From an uncultured Alphaproteobacteria bacterium (GTDB lineage Bacteria; Pseudomonadota; Alphaproteobacteria; Micropepsales; Micropepsaceae): a stretch of DNA of 64,000 nt. Below the pieces are notes generated by a model that did no database searches, was not told where the DNA came from, and saw nothing but the letters and a program-made list of their open reading frames with translations. The position numbers were made by a program, and so were the translations under genes. Positions 53,783 to 64,000 of the stretch are shown in pieces. The stretch is from assembly GCA_903897605.1 (NCBI GenBank), contig CAIUCH010000049.1, positions 22,978 through 86,977 on the forward strand, given 5' to 3'. Each line of letters begins with the position of its first letter. Positions within the stretch are counted from its first letter, which is position 1.

Positions 53783-56695
53783 TCACGAAGGCGTTGCCGC
53801 CGTGGCATCGTGATGCCGGGCGATAAAGGCTAGCGTATCGGCGGGACTGAGCGGCGGGGAGAAATAAAATCCCTGGCCGAAAGCGCAGCCCAGCGATTCC
53901 AGCCGGGCCGCATCCTCGGCGCCTTCGACGCCTTCCACCACGACGGTGCGCTTGAGGTCATGGGCCAGGGCGATGATGGATTGCAGCACCAACTCGGCGT
54001 CACGGTCGCTCGCACCGTCGGCGGCGCGGGTGAGAAAACTCTTGTCGATCTTGACGGTGTCGAATGGCAGGTCGCGGAACTGGCTGAGGCTGGAGGCGCC
54101 GGTGCCGAAGTCATCCATCGCCAGGCCGGCGCCCAATCCCCTCAGCCGCGTCAAGGTTGCCGCCAAATTGGGATCGTCCACCACGGCGCTTTCCGTCACT
54201 TCCAATGTGAGCGTTCCTTGCGTCAGGGCATTTTTGTGCACGGTCTCGGTCAGCAATTCCTCAAAACCCGGATCGCGCAATTGCCGGCGCGAGAGATTGA
54301 CGCTGACAAAGAGCGGCGGCGACAGCGGAAAATAGCGCTGCCAATGCGACAAATCGTTCGCCGCCCGTTCCAAGGCGAAGCGCCCCAGATTCACGATCAG
54401 GCCGGTTTCCTCGGAATGGGCAATGAAATCCGCCGGCGCGACCAGGCCTTTGGTGGGATGGCGCCAACGCAATAGCGCTTCGAAACCCGCCACGGCGCGA
54501 TCCGAAAACCGGACGATGGGCTGATAATAAATTTCGATCTGGCCGCACTCCATCGCCAGCCGCAGATCCGATTCCAGCGCCACGGCATCGGTGCGCGCCT
54601 GGGCCTCCAGGCTGGGCGCGTAAACCAGAGCGCAGGCGCCCCCGCGGGCCTTGGCGGCGGAAAGCGCCAGTTCGGCATTGCGCAGCAGCCGGGACGCATC
54701 GCTCTCGCCAACGGCCACGCCTGCGCTTGCCGGCGCGAAGATGCTGCGACCATCGTAAGGATGCGGCGGATTGCACAATTCGATCAGGGCATCGCCGATC
54801 GATTGAGGCGTGGCCGAAGCGGCGGGAAACAGAAGCGCAAAGCCATCGCCGCCAATGCGATAAATCTGCGCCTCGCGACCGAACGCTTCATTCAGCCGCC
54901 GCGCGGTCTGCAGAAGAATGGCATCGCCGCCGGCATCGCCGATACTGGCATGAATGGCCTTGAAGCGATCAAGATCGAGCAATGCCAGTTGCGCGCTTGC
55001 CAGCCCGGCGCCCAAATCCGCCATCGCCTCCATCAACGCCGCCCGCCCCCCCAGACCTGTCAGCGGATCGCCCGCAATGGCCGGTGCTTCCTTCCGGTTG
55101 GTGATGTCACTGAGCAGGCCCAGACAATCGGACGGCACATCCTGCTCTGTCACGATGCTGGCGCGAAGCTCCAGCCAGCGCCATCCGCCTCCCGGTCCCT
55201 GGGCGCGGAATTCCAGCCGGAAGGCCTGACCGGGCTGATCGCGAAACAACTCCAACGCATCGTGATAGGTGTCGCGGTCCTCGGGATGCAGGCGCGCCAT
55301 CCAATCGGAATGCGACAGGGTCGCTTTGTGGGACGGCAGTCCCGCCATCAGCGCCGCGTCGGGAGAAAGGGTCAAAAGCTGTGCCCGAAAATCCAGGTCG
55401 AACACGCCCTGATGCGCCGCGCCGATCGCCGCCAGGGCCAGACTGGCAAAGGGCGCCACCGGATCAAGCCCCTCGTCGGATCCACTATGCGCCTCCAGCA
55501 GCCGCGCGGCCTTGGAACCGTGCAGGAATGGCAGCACCGCGATCTCTTCGCTGGTGATCACCGCCAGCGCCAGAAGCACCGCGCCTGCCGCCGCGAAACC
55601 GCCGGTGGTGGCAGGGGCCGTGAGCGTCTCGCCCAGACCGCCCAGGCTGGTGATGGCGGCCGCCAATGCGACCAACGCGAAAGCAGCGGCGCTGGGCGCA
55701 ATGACTTGCGCCGCCCGCATGCCGCGGCGTCCGCATATGAAAAGATACCCCGCGACCGCGGCGCTTCCCGGCACGATCAGCGTATCGGTCACCAGCGTGG
55801 CGCCCGGCACGCCGAGATAAGAGGCAATGCCCAGGCCGCAGAGAAAATAGAGCGCATAGCGGAACTGCTTCACCCGGCTGGGCAGGACTTCGCGCAATGG
55901 TATGATCGCATCGGCCAGGCGCGCGCCCGCCGCCAGCGCCAGCGCCGTCAGCAACGCGGTCAGTCCATACGGACCTCCGATATGCGTGGCGAGGCTGGCA
56001 TCGAACATCCCGGTGCCCGCCAGCCAGCTCCACAGCAGCATGAACAATGTGATCGCCACCCAGCGCGGCGCGGCATGGCCGATCAATATCGCCAGGCCGG
56101 CGGTGATCAGCGCCGCTGCGGCGATCAGCGCGCCCACGGCGGTGATGAAGACGGCGAGTTGGCGGTTATGGGACGCTAGCGCAGGTTCGGTCCAGGCCTG
56201 GAGCGATGGCGGCGATCCGGCATAACCGACCCGAACCGCCAAACCCACCTGGGTCACGGGTGGAATGATGACGCGCCAGGCACGCGCGCCATAGGCCTTG
56301 GCGGGCTCGACAACAACGCCGGAATCCGAACTCGCCACCGCCAGGATGGCGGGCCGTGACGCGCGCGGCAGCAGCTGCAATGCCATGCGCGGCGGCTGAC
56401 CGGCCAGGAGCACACGAATGGCGGGCCGCACGCTGTTGTTGGTCACCGCCAGCATATACCAGACCGAGCCATCCGCTTCCGGACCGCTGGGGGCGTGATA
56501 GGGCGTCAATTCATGTCTGAGATTGACGACATTGGCATCACCGCCGAAATCCACCGCATGCGGCGGGTCCGCGGCCATTGCCGCGCCCGCCAGCAGCGGG
56601 CCGATCAACGCCAAGCCGATCAACACCAAGTTGACCAACGCCGAGCTGAGCAACGCAAGGAAAAGCGGTTTTCGCATCCGACTCTTTTTTGACAA
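53783..56695 (-). CDS. Membrane GGDEF/EAL phosphodiesterase with degenerate GGDEF
   Basis: A 970-residue inner-membrane protein: signal or membrane segment (about 10-40), a periplasmic domain, several membrane helices (about 180-390), a PAS-like domain (about 430-540), then GGDEF and EAL. The GGDEF motif reads GGDGF at 615-619; loss of the Glu should abolish cyclase activity. The EAL domain is complete (EALLRWRHP from 739, DDFGTG, KIDKSFL, EGVE), so it probably hydrolyses c-di-GMP, with the degenerate domain perhaps sensing GTP. Confidence 0.9.
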   Translation of the reverse strand: MSKKSRMRKPLFLALLSSALVNLVLIGLALIGPLLAGAAMAADPPHAVDFGGDANVVNLRHELTPYHAPSGPEADGSVWYMLAVTNNSVRPAIRVLLAGQPPRMALQLLPRASRPAILAVASSDSGVVVEPAKAYGARAWRVIIPPVTQVGLAVRVGYAGSPPSLQAWTEPALASHNRQLAVFITAVGALIAAAALITAGLAILIGHAAPRWVAITLFMLLWSWLAGTGMFDASLATHIGGPYGLTALLTALALAAGARLADAIIPLREVLPSRVKQFRYALYFLCGLGIASYLGVPGATLVTDTLIVPGSAAVAGYLFICGRRGMRAAQVIAPSAAAFALVALAAAITSLGGLGETLTAPATTGGFAAAGAVLLALAVITSEEIAVLPFLHGSKAARLLEAHSGSDEGLDPVAPFASLALAAIGAAHQGVFDLDFRAQLLTLSPDAALMAGLPSHKATLSHSDWMARLHPEDRDTYHDALELFRDQPGQAFRLEFRAQGPGGGWRWLELRASIVTEQDVPSDCLGLLSDITNRKEAPAIAGDPLTGLGGRAALMEAMADLGAGLASAQLALLDLDRFKAIHASIGDAGGDAILLQTARRLNEAFGREAQIYRIGGDGFALLFPAASATPQSIGDALIELCNPPHPYDGRSIFAPASAGVAVGESDASRLLRNAELALSAAKARGGACALVYAPSLEAQARTDAVALESDLRLAMECGQIEIYYQPIVRFSDRAVAGFEALLRWRHPTKGLVAPADFIAHSEETGLIVNLGRFALERAANDLSHWQRYFPLSPPLFVSVNLSRRQLRDPGFEELLTETVHKNALTQGTLTLEVTESAVVDDPNLAATLTRLRGLGAGLAMDDFGTGASSLSQFRDLPFDTVKIDKSFLTRAADGASDRDAELVLQSIIALAHDLKRTVVVEGVEGAEDAARLESLGCAFGQGFYFSPPLSPADTLAFIARHHDATAATPS

Positions 56696-56713
56696 CCGGC
56701 CTAAAATGGTGGG

Positions 56714-57379
56714 CTAACCTAGCCGCGCGCCGCTTTTCAAGGAAGCTTCATCTTGCAAAAGGGCGAACTGGATGTGATCGCGCCATTCGCCATTGATCAG
56801 CAGATATTTTCGTGCCAGGCCCTCTTCGCGGAACCCCGCCTTGGCGAGCAGGTTCCGCGATGCCTGATTTTCCGGCAGGCAGGCCGCTTCGATGCGGTGC
56901 AGACCCAAAGTGGAGAAGACGAAGGGAATCAGCGCGCGCGCGGCATCGGACATGTAACCCTGGCGGGCGAAACGGGCCCCGATCCAATAGCCCAGGGCAC
57001 AGCATTGGGTGACGCCGCGCCGGACATTGGAAAGCGTGCAGCCGCCGATCAGCGCATCATCGCTGGCGCGGAAGACAAAAAAGACATAGGCGGAATCCAG
57101 CCGCGTCTCCTTGTGATAGCGCTTGATGCGGCGGCGAAAGGCGCCCCGTGTCAATTCGTCATCGGCCCAAACCGGCTCCCATTTGCTGAGGAATTCCCGG
57201 CTCTCGCCGCGCAGCCGCGCCCAGCTGATGTAATCACCGATGCGCGGATAGCGCAGATAGACGTCCTGGCCGCGAATGACCGGCTGCTGGCCGCCTGGAA
57301 AGGTCAGTCCCCGCATGAACGCCATCGGGCGCGAATGCATCATCGCGCTCATCTTGCCGGGCGGCGGCGGTTTCATCAT
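56714..57379 (-). CDS. RimJ-type GNAT N-acetyltransferase
   Basis: A 221-residue acetyltransferase close to RimJ, which acetylates the N-terminus of ribosomal protein S5 in E. coli. The GNAT core is recognisable in IGGCTLSNVRRGVTQCCALGYWIG, the acetyl-CoA loop ARQGYMSDAARAL, and LHRIEAACLPENQASRNLLAKAGF. The start overlaps the M16 stop by 4 bases. The real substrate is not known. Confidence 0.88.
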   Translation of the reverse strand: MMKPPPPGKMSAMMHSRPMAFMRGLTFPGGQQPVIRGQDVYLRYPRIGDYISWARLRGESREFLSKWEPVWADDELTRGAFRRRIKRYHKETRLDSAYVFFVFRASDDALIGGCTLSNVRRGVTQCCALGYWIGARFARQGYMSDAARALIPFVFSTLGLHRIEAACLPENQASRNLLAKAGFREEGLARKYLLINGEWRDHIQFALLQDEASLKSGARLG

Positions 57380-58650
57380 TCCGCCGCTTCGCGCTTATGC
57401 GCGAAGCGCGCGGCAAAGACGTCATGGCGTTCGAGTTTCTTGATCGGCCCGACCGCGGCCATCGAGGGCTGAGTCATGATGCCCGTGCCATAGCGCTTCA
57501 GGGCGGCACCATCCACGGCATCGATCTGGGCAACAATTTCGGCCACGCTTTGCACCCGGTCAAAGGTGAAGATCTGGCCGGCGATCTGTTCGGCACGGGT
57601 GCCGGGCCGCTCCAGCCCCATCAGCAATCCCGATTTGAGCTGTGCCTTGGCCCGCGCCAATTCAGCCTCGCTGACGGCGCCGGTCATGGCTTCCATCTCG
57701 CCCGCGATCACCGCGGAAATCTCGGCCGTCTCGGTCTCGCCGGTGCCGGCATAGATGCCGGTGAAACCGGTGTCCTGGAAATTGTTGGTGAAGGCATAGA
57801 TCGAATAGCAGAGACCGCGCCTTTCGCGCACCTCCTGGAACAGACGGGACGACATTCCCCCGCCCAGCACCATGGCGTGGATCTGCGCGACGTAGAAATC
57901 CGCATCGCCCGAAGCCACGCCCGGAAACGCATAAACCACATGCGCCTGTTCGAGATCGTCCTCAACCCGGATATCACCTCCGACATAATGCGCAGGTGGT
58001 GTGCGCCCGGCGCTGCCGGTGGCAAGGCGCGCGAATTTCTCTTCCGTCATCGCCACGATGTGACGATGCGAAACCGCGCCGGACGACACCAAGATCATGG
58101 TATCGGCGCGATATTGCCGTCCGCTATAGTCGCGCAGGGCGCGCGGCGTGAACGCGGCCACCGTCGCTTCCTCGCCGAGGATCGACCAACCCAGCGGCTG
58201 GCCGCGATAGATCACATTCTGCAGATGATCGAAGATGATGTCGTCGGGCGTGTCGCGGGCCTGACCCAATTCCTGCAGCACAACCTGACGTTCGCGCTCC
58301 AACTCCGCCGCCGCGAAGGTCGGATTGACCAGTATGTCGGCGACGATATCCAGCGCCAGCGGCACGTCATTCTTGAGGACGCGGGCATGAAAGGCGGTCT
58401 GCTCGCGGCTGGTATAGGCGTTGAGATAGCCACCCACCGCTTCGATTTCCTCGGCGATCTGCCGCGCGTTGCGGCTGGTGGTGCCTTTGAACGCCATATG
58501 CTCGAGCATGTGGGAGAGGCCCATTTCCGGCGGCAATTCGTTGCGGCTGCCGGTGGAGACCCAAACCCCCAGAGCGGCGCTTTCCAGCTTGGCCATGGGG
58601 TCCGTAACAACGGTCAAGCCATTGGAAAGTTTTGATATTTCTATGTTCAT
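57376..58650 (-). CDS. M16 family zinc peptidase (MPP-like)
   Basis: A 424-residue metallopeptidase related to the mitochondrial processing peptidase beta subunit. The inverted zinc motif HMLEH lies at 47-51 in LSHMLEHMAFKGT, with the distal Glu in LERERQVVLQEL. The two-domain M16 layout is complete and there is no signal peptide. The order thrC-M16-GNAT is common in alphaproteobacteria. Its ATG overlaps the thrC stop. Confidence 0.93.
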   Translation of the reverse strand: MNIEISKLSNGLTVVTDPMAKLESAALGVWVSTGSRNELPPEMGLSHMLEHMAFKGTTSRNARQIAEEIEAVGGYLNAYTSREQTAFHARVLKNDVPLALDIVADILVNPTFAAAELERERQVVLQELGQARDTPDDIIFDHLQNVIYRGQPLGWSILGEEATVAAFTPRALRDYSGRQYRADTMILVSSGAVSHRHIVAMTEEKFARLATGSAGRTPPAHYVGGDIRVEDDLEQAHVVYAFPGVASGDADFYVAQIHAMVLGGGMSSRLFQEVRERRGLCYSIYAFTNNFQDTGFTGIYAGTGETETAEISAVIAGEMEAMTGAVSEAELARAKAQLKSGLLMGLERPGTRAEQIAGQIFTFDRVQSVAEIVAQIDAVDGAALKRYGTGIMTQPSMAAVGPIKKLERHDVFAARFAHKREAAE

Positions 58651-60041
58651 CCCGCCAGTCTAGAAGAGATGAACTGTCGAATCAAAGAAAGCTTGTTGGG
58701 CATTATTTCCAGCTTTTCCGGCAGATCGAGCACCCGCCTCAACCCCTCCGGCATGGGCGGCGGCGTGCCAATGGCACGCGTCACCGCATCGGCGAATTTG
58801 GCGGGGTGGGCGGTGGACAAGACCACCATCGGCTCTTCCCGAAAGCCCAGCTTGCGCAGGGCATTCACCGCCACGGCGGTATGCGGATCGATGATGCGGC
58901 CCGAGGTACCGGCGATCGCATTGATGGTGGTCAATGTATCGACATCGTCGGTGGAACGGGCGTCATAGCGGGCGCGCAATTGCGCCAGCACCGGCTCGGG
59001 AATATCCAACCGCCTGTCGCGGGCAAAATTTTCCATCGCCAGGCGGGTCCAGCCGGCATCGCGGCCGGAGGCCTCGAACAGGGCCCGCTCGAAATTCGAC
59101 GCCATTTGGATATCCATCGAAGGACTGATGGTGTGATGCGTTTCGCCGGCGGCATAGATGCCTTCATTCAAGGCGCGCGCCATGATGTCGTTGGAATTGG
59201 TGGCGATCACCAGCCGCTTTGCGACCAGACCCATGCGCTCGGCTGCCTCGCCCGCGAAGATGTCGCCAAAATTGCCCGTCGGAACAATGAAGGTCGCGGG
59301 CCGCTCCAGCGCCGCGGAGGCGGTGAAGTAATAAACGCTCTGGGCGGCGATGCGGACAAAGTTGATCGAATTGACGGCGGTGAGGCCGACCTCGCGCGCG
59401 AAATCCTTTTGCGCGAACAGGTCCTTCACGATGCTCTGGGCATCGTCGAAGCTGCCTTCCAGGGCGATATTATGGACATTGGCGTGACCGCTAGTGGTCA
59501 TCTGACGGCGCTGCACCTCGCTAACCCGGCCCTTGGGGTGCAGCACGAACACTTCGATATTGGGCAAACCTCCCAGCGCGGCGATCGCCGCCGAGCCGGT
59601 ATCACCGGATGTCGCCGCCACGATGGTGGCCTTGCCGCCACGCTGCCTGAGCGCGCGGGCGAACAGGCGCCCCAATATCTGGAGCGCGATATCCTTGAAA
59701 GCGAAAGTCGGGCCATGAAACAGTTCCAGCAGATAGCGGTTACCGCTCATCGGTGACAGGGGCGCGATCTCCGGCCGCTCGAAACCGGCATAAGCGGCCT
59801 CGATGTCTTCGCGCAGCTCGGCCGGGGTGAAGCTGTCGCCGACGAAACGGGACAGAATTTCAAAAGCCACATCCTGATAGCGCTTGCCCTTGAAGCCGGC
59901 GATTTCGGCGGCGCTGAAATGCGGCCAAGCCGCGGGCATGTAAAGCCCGCCATCCGGCGCCAATCCCGCCAACAACACATCGGCGAAGCTGGCTTGCGGC
60001 GCTTCTCCCCGCGTCGAAATGAACTGGCTGGATTGTGACAC
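58647..60041 (-). CDS. thrC: Threonine synthase
   Basis: ThrC converts phosphohomoserine to threonine with PLP. The 464-residue protein has the PLP lysine at K116 in GPTFAFKDIALQ and the phosphate-binding ATSGDTGSAAI. It belongs to the longer class of threonine synthases (E. coli/yeast type). It couples by a 4-base overlap to the M16 gene and follows the oxidase genes in the same direction. Confidence 0.96.
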   Translation of the reverse strand: MSQSSQFISTRGEAPQASFADVLLAGLAPDGGLYMPAAWPHFSAAEIAGFKGKRYQDVAFEILSRFVGDSFTPAELREDIEAAYAGFERPEIAPLSPMSGNRYLLELFHGPTFAFKDIALQILGRLFARALRQRGGKATIVAATSGDTGSAAIAALGGLPNIEVFVLHPKGRVSEVQRRQMTTSGHANVHNIALEGSFDDAQSIVKDLFAQKDFAREVGLTAVNSINFVRIAAQSVYYFTASAALERPATFIVPTGNFGDIFAGEAAERMGLVAKRLVIATNSNDIMARALNEGIYAAGETHHTISPSMDIQMASNFERALFEASGRDAGWTRLAMENFARDRRLDIPEPVLAQLRARYDARSTDDVDTLTTINAIAGTSGRIIDPHTAVAVNALRKLGFREEPMVVLSTAHPAKFADAVTRAIGTPPPMPEGLRRVLDLPEKLEIMPNKLSLIRQFISSRLAG

Positions 60042-60088
60042 GTCAGCTTCCCGTTTCTATGCTCTACCGCTTTGCCATTCGAGGGCGG

Positions 60089-60802
60089 TCAAGCCCAGCG
60101 CAGCCGGCCTTTGGATATATGATAGGCGAGATAGACGCCGAAAAGCCCCGCCGCAAGCCCGAACCAGGTCACGGCATAGGACAGGTGCTCATTGCGGAAG
60201 CTTATGACGGTCTGTCCGCCTTTGGGCCAGCCGCCGGGATTGGGCGTTGCGTCGGCTTCGATCACCACCGGCGCGGTGAGCCGGATGCGATCGGCGGCGG
60301 CGATGCCCTGAAGATCGCGCGCATACCAGATATGGCGCGCCACATCCGGGTTCGCGGTGAAGGCGCCGGGGGCGTCAGGCACCCGCCACACGCCGACCAA
60401 TCCGGTCTCGCCGCTGACCGGTGTGCGCGTCCCGGGCGAAAGCTTGTCCTTGGGCACATAACCGCGATCCACCATCAGGGTGCGGCCATCGCCGGTCAGG
60501 AACGGGGTCAGCACATGATAGACCGGCGCGCCTCCTTCGGCGGTGGTGAAAACATACGCCTCTTTGGCGTTGTCGAAATGGCCGGTCAGGGCGACGCGGC
60601 GATATTGAACCTGGTCGGCCTTCATCGCGAGCGCCGCATCGAGCGAGATCGGCGCCGCCGCGATATGGCCGTTCACATCCGCGATCAATCCCAGCTTCCA
60701 TTGCAGGCGCTGAAGCTGCCAGGCACCCAACCCGATCAGAATAGCAATCAGGATCGCCGCCGCGACGGTGAAGCCGGGATAGGGACGAAAGCGCAAGCCC
60801 AT
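60089..60802 (-). CDS. SURF1 family cytochrome oxidase assembly protein
   Basis: A 237-residue protein with a membrane segment at each end (about 11-28 and 205-228) and the SURF1 core between. Signatures are GAWQLQRLQWK at the N-terminal helix and LMVDRGYVPKDK. SURF1 assists heme a insertion into subunit I of aa3 oxidase. It overlaps the DUF983 stop by one base (TGATG). Confidence 0.93.
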   Translation of the reverse strand: MGLRFRPYPGFTVAAAILIAILIGLGAWQLQRLQWKLGLIADVNGHIAAAPISLDAALAMKADQVQYRRVALTGHFDNAKEAYVFTTAEGGAPVYHVLTPFLTGDGRTLMVDRGYVPKDKLSPGTRTPVSGETGLVGVWRVPDAPGAFTANPDVARHIWYARDLQGIAAADRIRLTAPVVIEADATPNPGGWPKGGQTVISFRNEHLSYAVTWFGLAAGLFGVYLAYHISKGRLRWA

Positions 60803-61179
60803 CAGCGCCGCCGTCCTTCACCCGCCTTATGCTTGTATTGCAGCACCAGCAGGGTCGATTTGGAAAGCCGCAGGAATCCCAGACTGAGGATCACGATCAA
60901 GGGGACCCACAACACGGCATGGACCCAATAGGGCGGCGAGAAGGTGAACTCGACCCACAGCGCCAGCCCCGCCACGATGGCGCCGACAATCAGGATGCCG
61001 AACACCGCCGGTCCATCGCCGGCATCGAACATGGCGTAATCGAGATTACAGGTGGGGCAAGACGGTTTGAGTTTGATATAGCCGTCGAATAACGGCCCCC
61101 GCCCGCATTGCGGACAGAGGCCGATGAAAGCGCAGCGCGCCGTATTAGGCAGCGGATACCGGACCTTGGCCCCAGACAT
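60802..61179 (-). CDS. DUF983 membrane protein
   Basis: A 125-residue protein with two CxxC pairs (C22/C25 in LCPQCGRG, C41/C44 in SCPTCNLD), likely a zinc site, followed by two membrane helices. It is routinely found between coxC and surf1 in alphaproteobacteria and is thought to help oxidase assembly, without a defined role. It starts at ATG 61179 inside the end of coxC, an unusually long 35-base overlap; a later start is possible but none with ATG is seen before the first CxxC. Confidence 0.88.
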   Translation of the reverse strand: MSGAKVRYPLPNTARCAFIGLCPQCGRGPLFDGYIKLKPSCPTCNLDYAMFDAGDGPAVFGILIVGAIVAGLALWVEFTFSPPYWVHAVLWVPLIVILSLGFLRLSKSTLLVLQYKHKAGEGRRR

Positions 61180-62056
61180 AGATGCAGGCGAACAGGAACA
61201 GCCAGACCACGTCGACAAAATGCCAGTACCAGGCAGCAGCCTCGAAGCCGAAATGGCGGGTCGGGGTGAACTGGCCAGCGATGGCGCGGCCCAAACAGAC
61301 TGTCAGGAAGATGGTGCCGATCAGAACATGGAAGCCGTGAAAGCCGGTCGCCATGAAGAAGGTCGAACCATAGATGGCATCGAAATTGCCGGCGCCCGCC
61401 GCCAGCGAGGCGTGCGCCGCATCCGTAAAGGGCTGCAGTGCCAAATGATTGAAGCCAAAGGTGAAGGGGGCGTGGGAGTATTCGTACGCCTGCACGCCAG
61501 TGAAGCTTGCACCCAGGAGCACGGTGATGAGCAGGCCCTGGATCGCGCCCTTGCGGTCGCCGCTCTGCAGCGCATGGTGCGCCCAGGTCACCGTGGTGCC
61601 CGAAGTGAGCAGGATCAGCGTATTGAGCAGCGGGAAATGCCAGGGATCCAAAGTGACGATGCCCGCGGGCGGCCAGGAGCCGATGCCGACATCGTTGAAG
61701 AAGATCGCCGAATTGAAATAGGCCCAGAACCAGGCGACGAAGAACATCACTTCCGAAGCGATGAACAGCAGCATGCCGTAGCGCAGATGCAGCTTCACCA
61801 CCGGGGTGTGATGGCCCTGCACCACCGATTCCCGGATCACATCCCGCCACCAGCCCGCCATGGTGTAGAGCACCAGGGCCAGGCCGATGATGAAGATCCA
61901 GGGCTGGCCGTTCACCGGCAGGCCGAAGAAGCCGGTGTAATCCTTGTTCATCCAGAACACGGCGCCGGTCAGCATGGTGAAGGCGCCCAAGGAACCCACA
62001 ATCGGCCAAGGGCTGGGATCGACCAGATGATAATCGTGCTTTACATCGCCGCTCAT
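61145..62056 (-). CDS. ctaE: Cytochrome c oxidase subunit III
   Basis: Subunit III of the aa3 oxidase, 303 residues with seven membrane helices. Typical segments are [32 protein letters not shown] with the conserved Glu, and [15 protein letters not shown]. It stabilises the proton-uptake path in subunit I. In most relatives ctaG (Cox11) lies just upstream; here only a 48-residue gene does. Confidence 0.95.
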   Translation of the reverse strand: MSGDVKHDYHLVDPSPWPIVGSLGAFTMLTGAVFWMNKDYTGFFGLPVNGQPWIFIIGLALVLYTMAGWWRDVIRESVVQGHHTPVVKLHLRYGMLLFIASEVMFFVAWFWAYFNSAIFFNDVGIGSWPPAGIVTLDPWHFPLLNTLILLTSGTTVTWAHHALQSGDRKGAIQGLLITVLLGASFTGVQAYEYSHAPFTFGFNHLALQPFTDAAHASLAAGAGNFDAIYGSTFFMATGFHGFHVLIGTIFLTVCLGRAIAGQFTPTRHFGFEAAAWYWHFVDVVWLFLFACIYVWGQGPVSAA

Positions 62057-62069
62057 GAAACTAGCCTCT

Positions 62070-62216
62070 CTATTGGCTCGTATTGCCGTGCCATTGCACG
62101 ATTGACATCAGATAAAACAAAATCACCAGGCCGCCCAGCGCCAGCGCCAGCGCAATGTTCCGCTTGCGGCGCTCGCGCCCTGCCTTGCCGTTCTTGTCGA
62201 ACGAATTGTCATCCAT
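62070..62216 (-). CDS. Small single-helix oxidase-cluster protein (CoxF-like)
   Basis: A 48-residue protein ([20 protein letters not shown], then one membrane helix [20 protein letters not shown]). It starts at ATG 62216, 4 bases after ctaB, and ends 13 bases before ctaE. Similar basic, one-helix proteins lie after ctaB in many alphaproteobacterial cta operons (often called CoxF). It is too short for most gene finders. Confidence 0.8.
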   Translation of the reverse strand: MDDNSFDKNGKAGRERRKRNIALALALGGLVILFYLMSIVQWHGNTSQ

Positions 62217-62220
62217 CGCC

Positions 62221-63141
62221 TCACATCCAAAGCGAAGGAAGATGGAGCAGATGCTCGACGATCAGGGCCGTGAACGGCACGAATATATAAAGCAGTGAAA
62301 CGCCAAACAGGCGCTTGGCGGCCGGCTCGCGTTCCTCGTCGCGCTCGCGCAACGTGGCGAACGCTTCCAGCAGCATCCAAAAACCCATGGTCGCCGACAA
62401 AACCAGGTACAGCAGGCCGCCCAGGCCAATGAAGGCCGGCAACACGCCCAAGGGCGCCAGCAACAGCGCATAGACGAAAATATGGCGGCGGGTGGTGGGC
62501 TTGCCTTTCACCACCGGCAGCATCGGCACCCCGGCGCGGGCATAATCCTCGCAGCGCCAAAGCGACAGCGCCCAGAAATGCGGCGGCGTCCACATGAAGA
62601 TGATCGCCACCAGCACCAGCGGCGGAAGACTGAGGCTGCCTGTTACCGCGGCCCAGCCGATCGCGGGCGGCAAGGCCCCCGCCAGCCCGCCGATCACGAT
62701 GTTCTGCGGCGTGCGGCGTTTCAGACCCAGCGTATAGACCACGACATAGAAGAAGACGGTGAAGGCCAGAAGTCCCGCCGCCAGCGCATTGACGAACAGC
62801 CACATGATGGCGACCGACATCGCCGAGATCGTCCAGCCGAATGCCAGCGCATCGCCGCGTGCGATGTGGCCCAGCGGGATGGGCCGCGTTGCGGTGCGCG
62901 ACATCACGCCGTCAATGTCGGCGTCATAGGCCATGTTAAGCGCCCCGCTGGCGCCCGCCGCCAGCGCGATGCAAAGCAGCGCCGTGAAGGCGGTAAGCGG
63001 ATGGACGTGGCCGGGCGCCACGACGATCCCCGCCAGGCCCGTGAACACGACCAGGGACATCACGCGCGGCTTCAACAGCGCGAAGAAATCCCCCACGGTC
63101 GTGACGCGGGCGTAGCTGAGAGTGTCATCGATGACGGCCAT
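62221..63141 (-). CDS. ctaB: Protoheme IX farnesyltransferase
   Basis: CtaB converts heme B to heme O by adding a farnesyl group, the first step to heme A. The 306-residue membrane protein has the prenyl-diphosphate motifs NMAYDADIDGVMSRTATRPIP (residues about 78-98) and the second Asp-rich region, and about nine membrane helices. It lies 15 bases after ctaD. Confidence 0.95.
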   Translation of the reverse strand: MAVIDDTLSYARVTTVGDFFALLKPRVMSLVVFTGLAGIVVAPGHVHPLTAFTALLCIALAAGASGALNMAYDADIDGVMSRTATRPIPLGHIARGDALAFGWTISAMSVAIMWLFVNALAAGLLAFTVFFYVVVYTLGLKRRTPQNIVIGGLAGALPPAIGWAAVTGSLSLPPLVLVAIIFMWTPPHFWALSLWRCEDYARAGVPMLPVVKGKPTTRRHIFVYALLLAPLGVLPAFIGLGGLLYLVLSATMGFWMLLEAFATLRERDEEREPAAKRLFGVSLLYIFVPFTALIVEHLLHLPSLWM

Positions 63142-63156
63142 GCGCTTTAGCGATCC

Positions 63157-64000
<844 letters not shown>

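Noticed and set aside
61145..62290. 388-residue plus-strand frame across ctaE
   Set aside because: Antisense of a recognised seven-helix protein; charged composition typical of such shadows.

Overview
The window is GC-rich, densely coded chromosome of an alphaproteobacterium. The markers are a SUF operon headed by IscR with SufT and TfoX at its end, an RNase E with a long acidic insert in its S1 domain, the block NDUFA12 / MlaD / DUF2155 / Aat / AccC / AccB / AroQ, a class II (B12) ribonucleotide reductase, and an aa3 oxidase cluster CtaD-CtaB-small ORF-CtaE-DUF983-SURF1 followed by ThrC and an M16 peptidase. I cannot name a genus. I see no rRNA, tRNA, CRISPR array, phage or insertion sequence; the window is mostly core genome.

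Layout. 1-2.0 kb: the 3' part of a diguanylate cyclase and a crotonase-fold enzyme. 2.0-9.8 kb: a ten-gene leftward Fe-S assembly operon (iscR, NifS-like desulfurase, sufB, C, D, S, U, T, A, tfoX) behind a promoter overlapped by an IscR-like operator. 10-13.6 kb: an alpha/beta hydrolase, anmK and tyrS, the last followed by a displaced copy of its own 3' end. 13.6-25.3 kb: envelope genes (a giant AsmA-like protein, an M23 peptidase with bactofilin, amiC, mrcA), a thiol peroxidase, and prfB with a programmed +1 frameshift. 25.8-33 kb: rne, a GFA-like protein, a GGT-like lipoprotein, an M48 TPR protease and a DsbA-like protein. 33-39.2 kb: a fused thiS-thiG, aroQ-accB-accC, DoxX, aat, DUF2155, mlaD, NDUFA12. 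39.2-44.6 kb: nrdJ behind candidate NrdR boxes, then small secreted proteins. 44.6-49.4 kb: the glycine cleavage operon gcvT-H-PA-PB under a tandem glycine riboswitch. 49.4-64 kb: argS, thrB-rnhA, a peroxiredoxin, a GGDEF/EAL protein, a GNAT, an M16 peptidase, thrC, and the cytochrome oxidase cluster running off the right edge.

The most unusual signals lie between genes. Both tyrS and accC end normally but are followed, after a short hairpin-bearing spacer, by a second diverged copy of their last codons and stop, as if each 3' end had been replaced by a homologous tail while the old one was left behind. The spacer at tyrS shares boxes with a hairpin spacer near anmK. Separately, a two-hairpin BIME-like repeat occurs three times, twice right in front of a gene (tyrS, aat). 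The aat start codon sits inside a perfect 11-bp hairpin, and the gcvT ribosome-binding site can pair over 9 bp with the conserved 3' strand of the second glycine aptamer. prfB is preceded by a truncated CLC chloride-channel gene, ctaG is missing from its usual place in the oxidase cluster, and ThiS is fused to ThiG with its Gly-Gly end buried.
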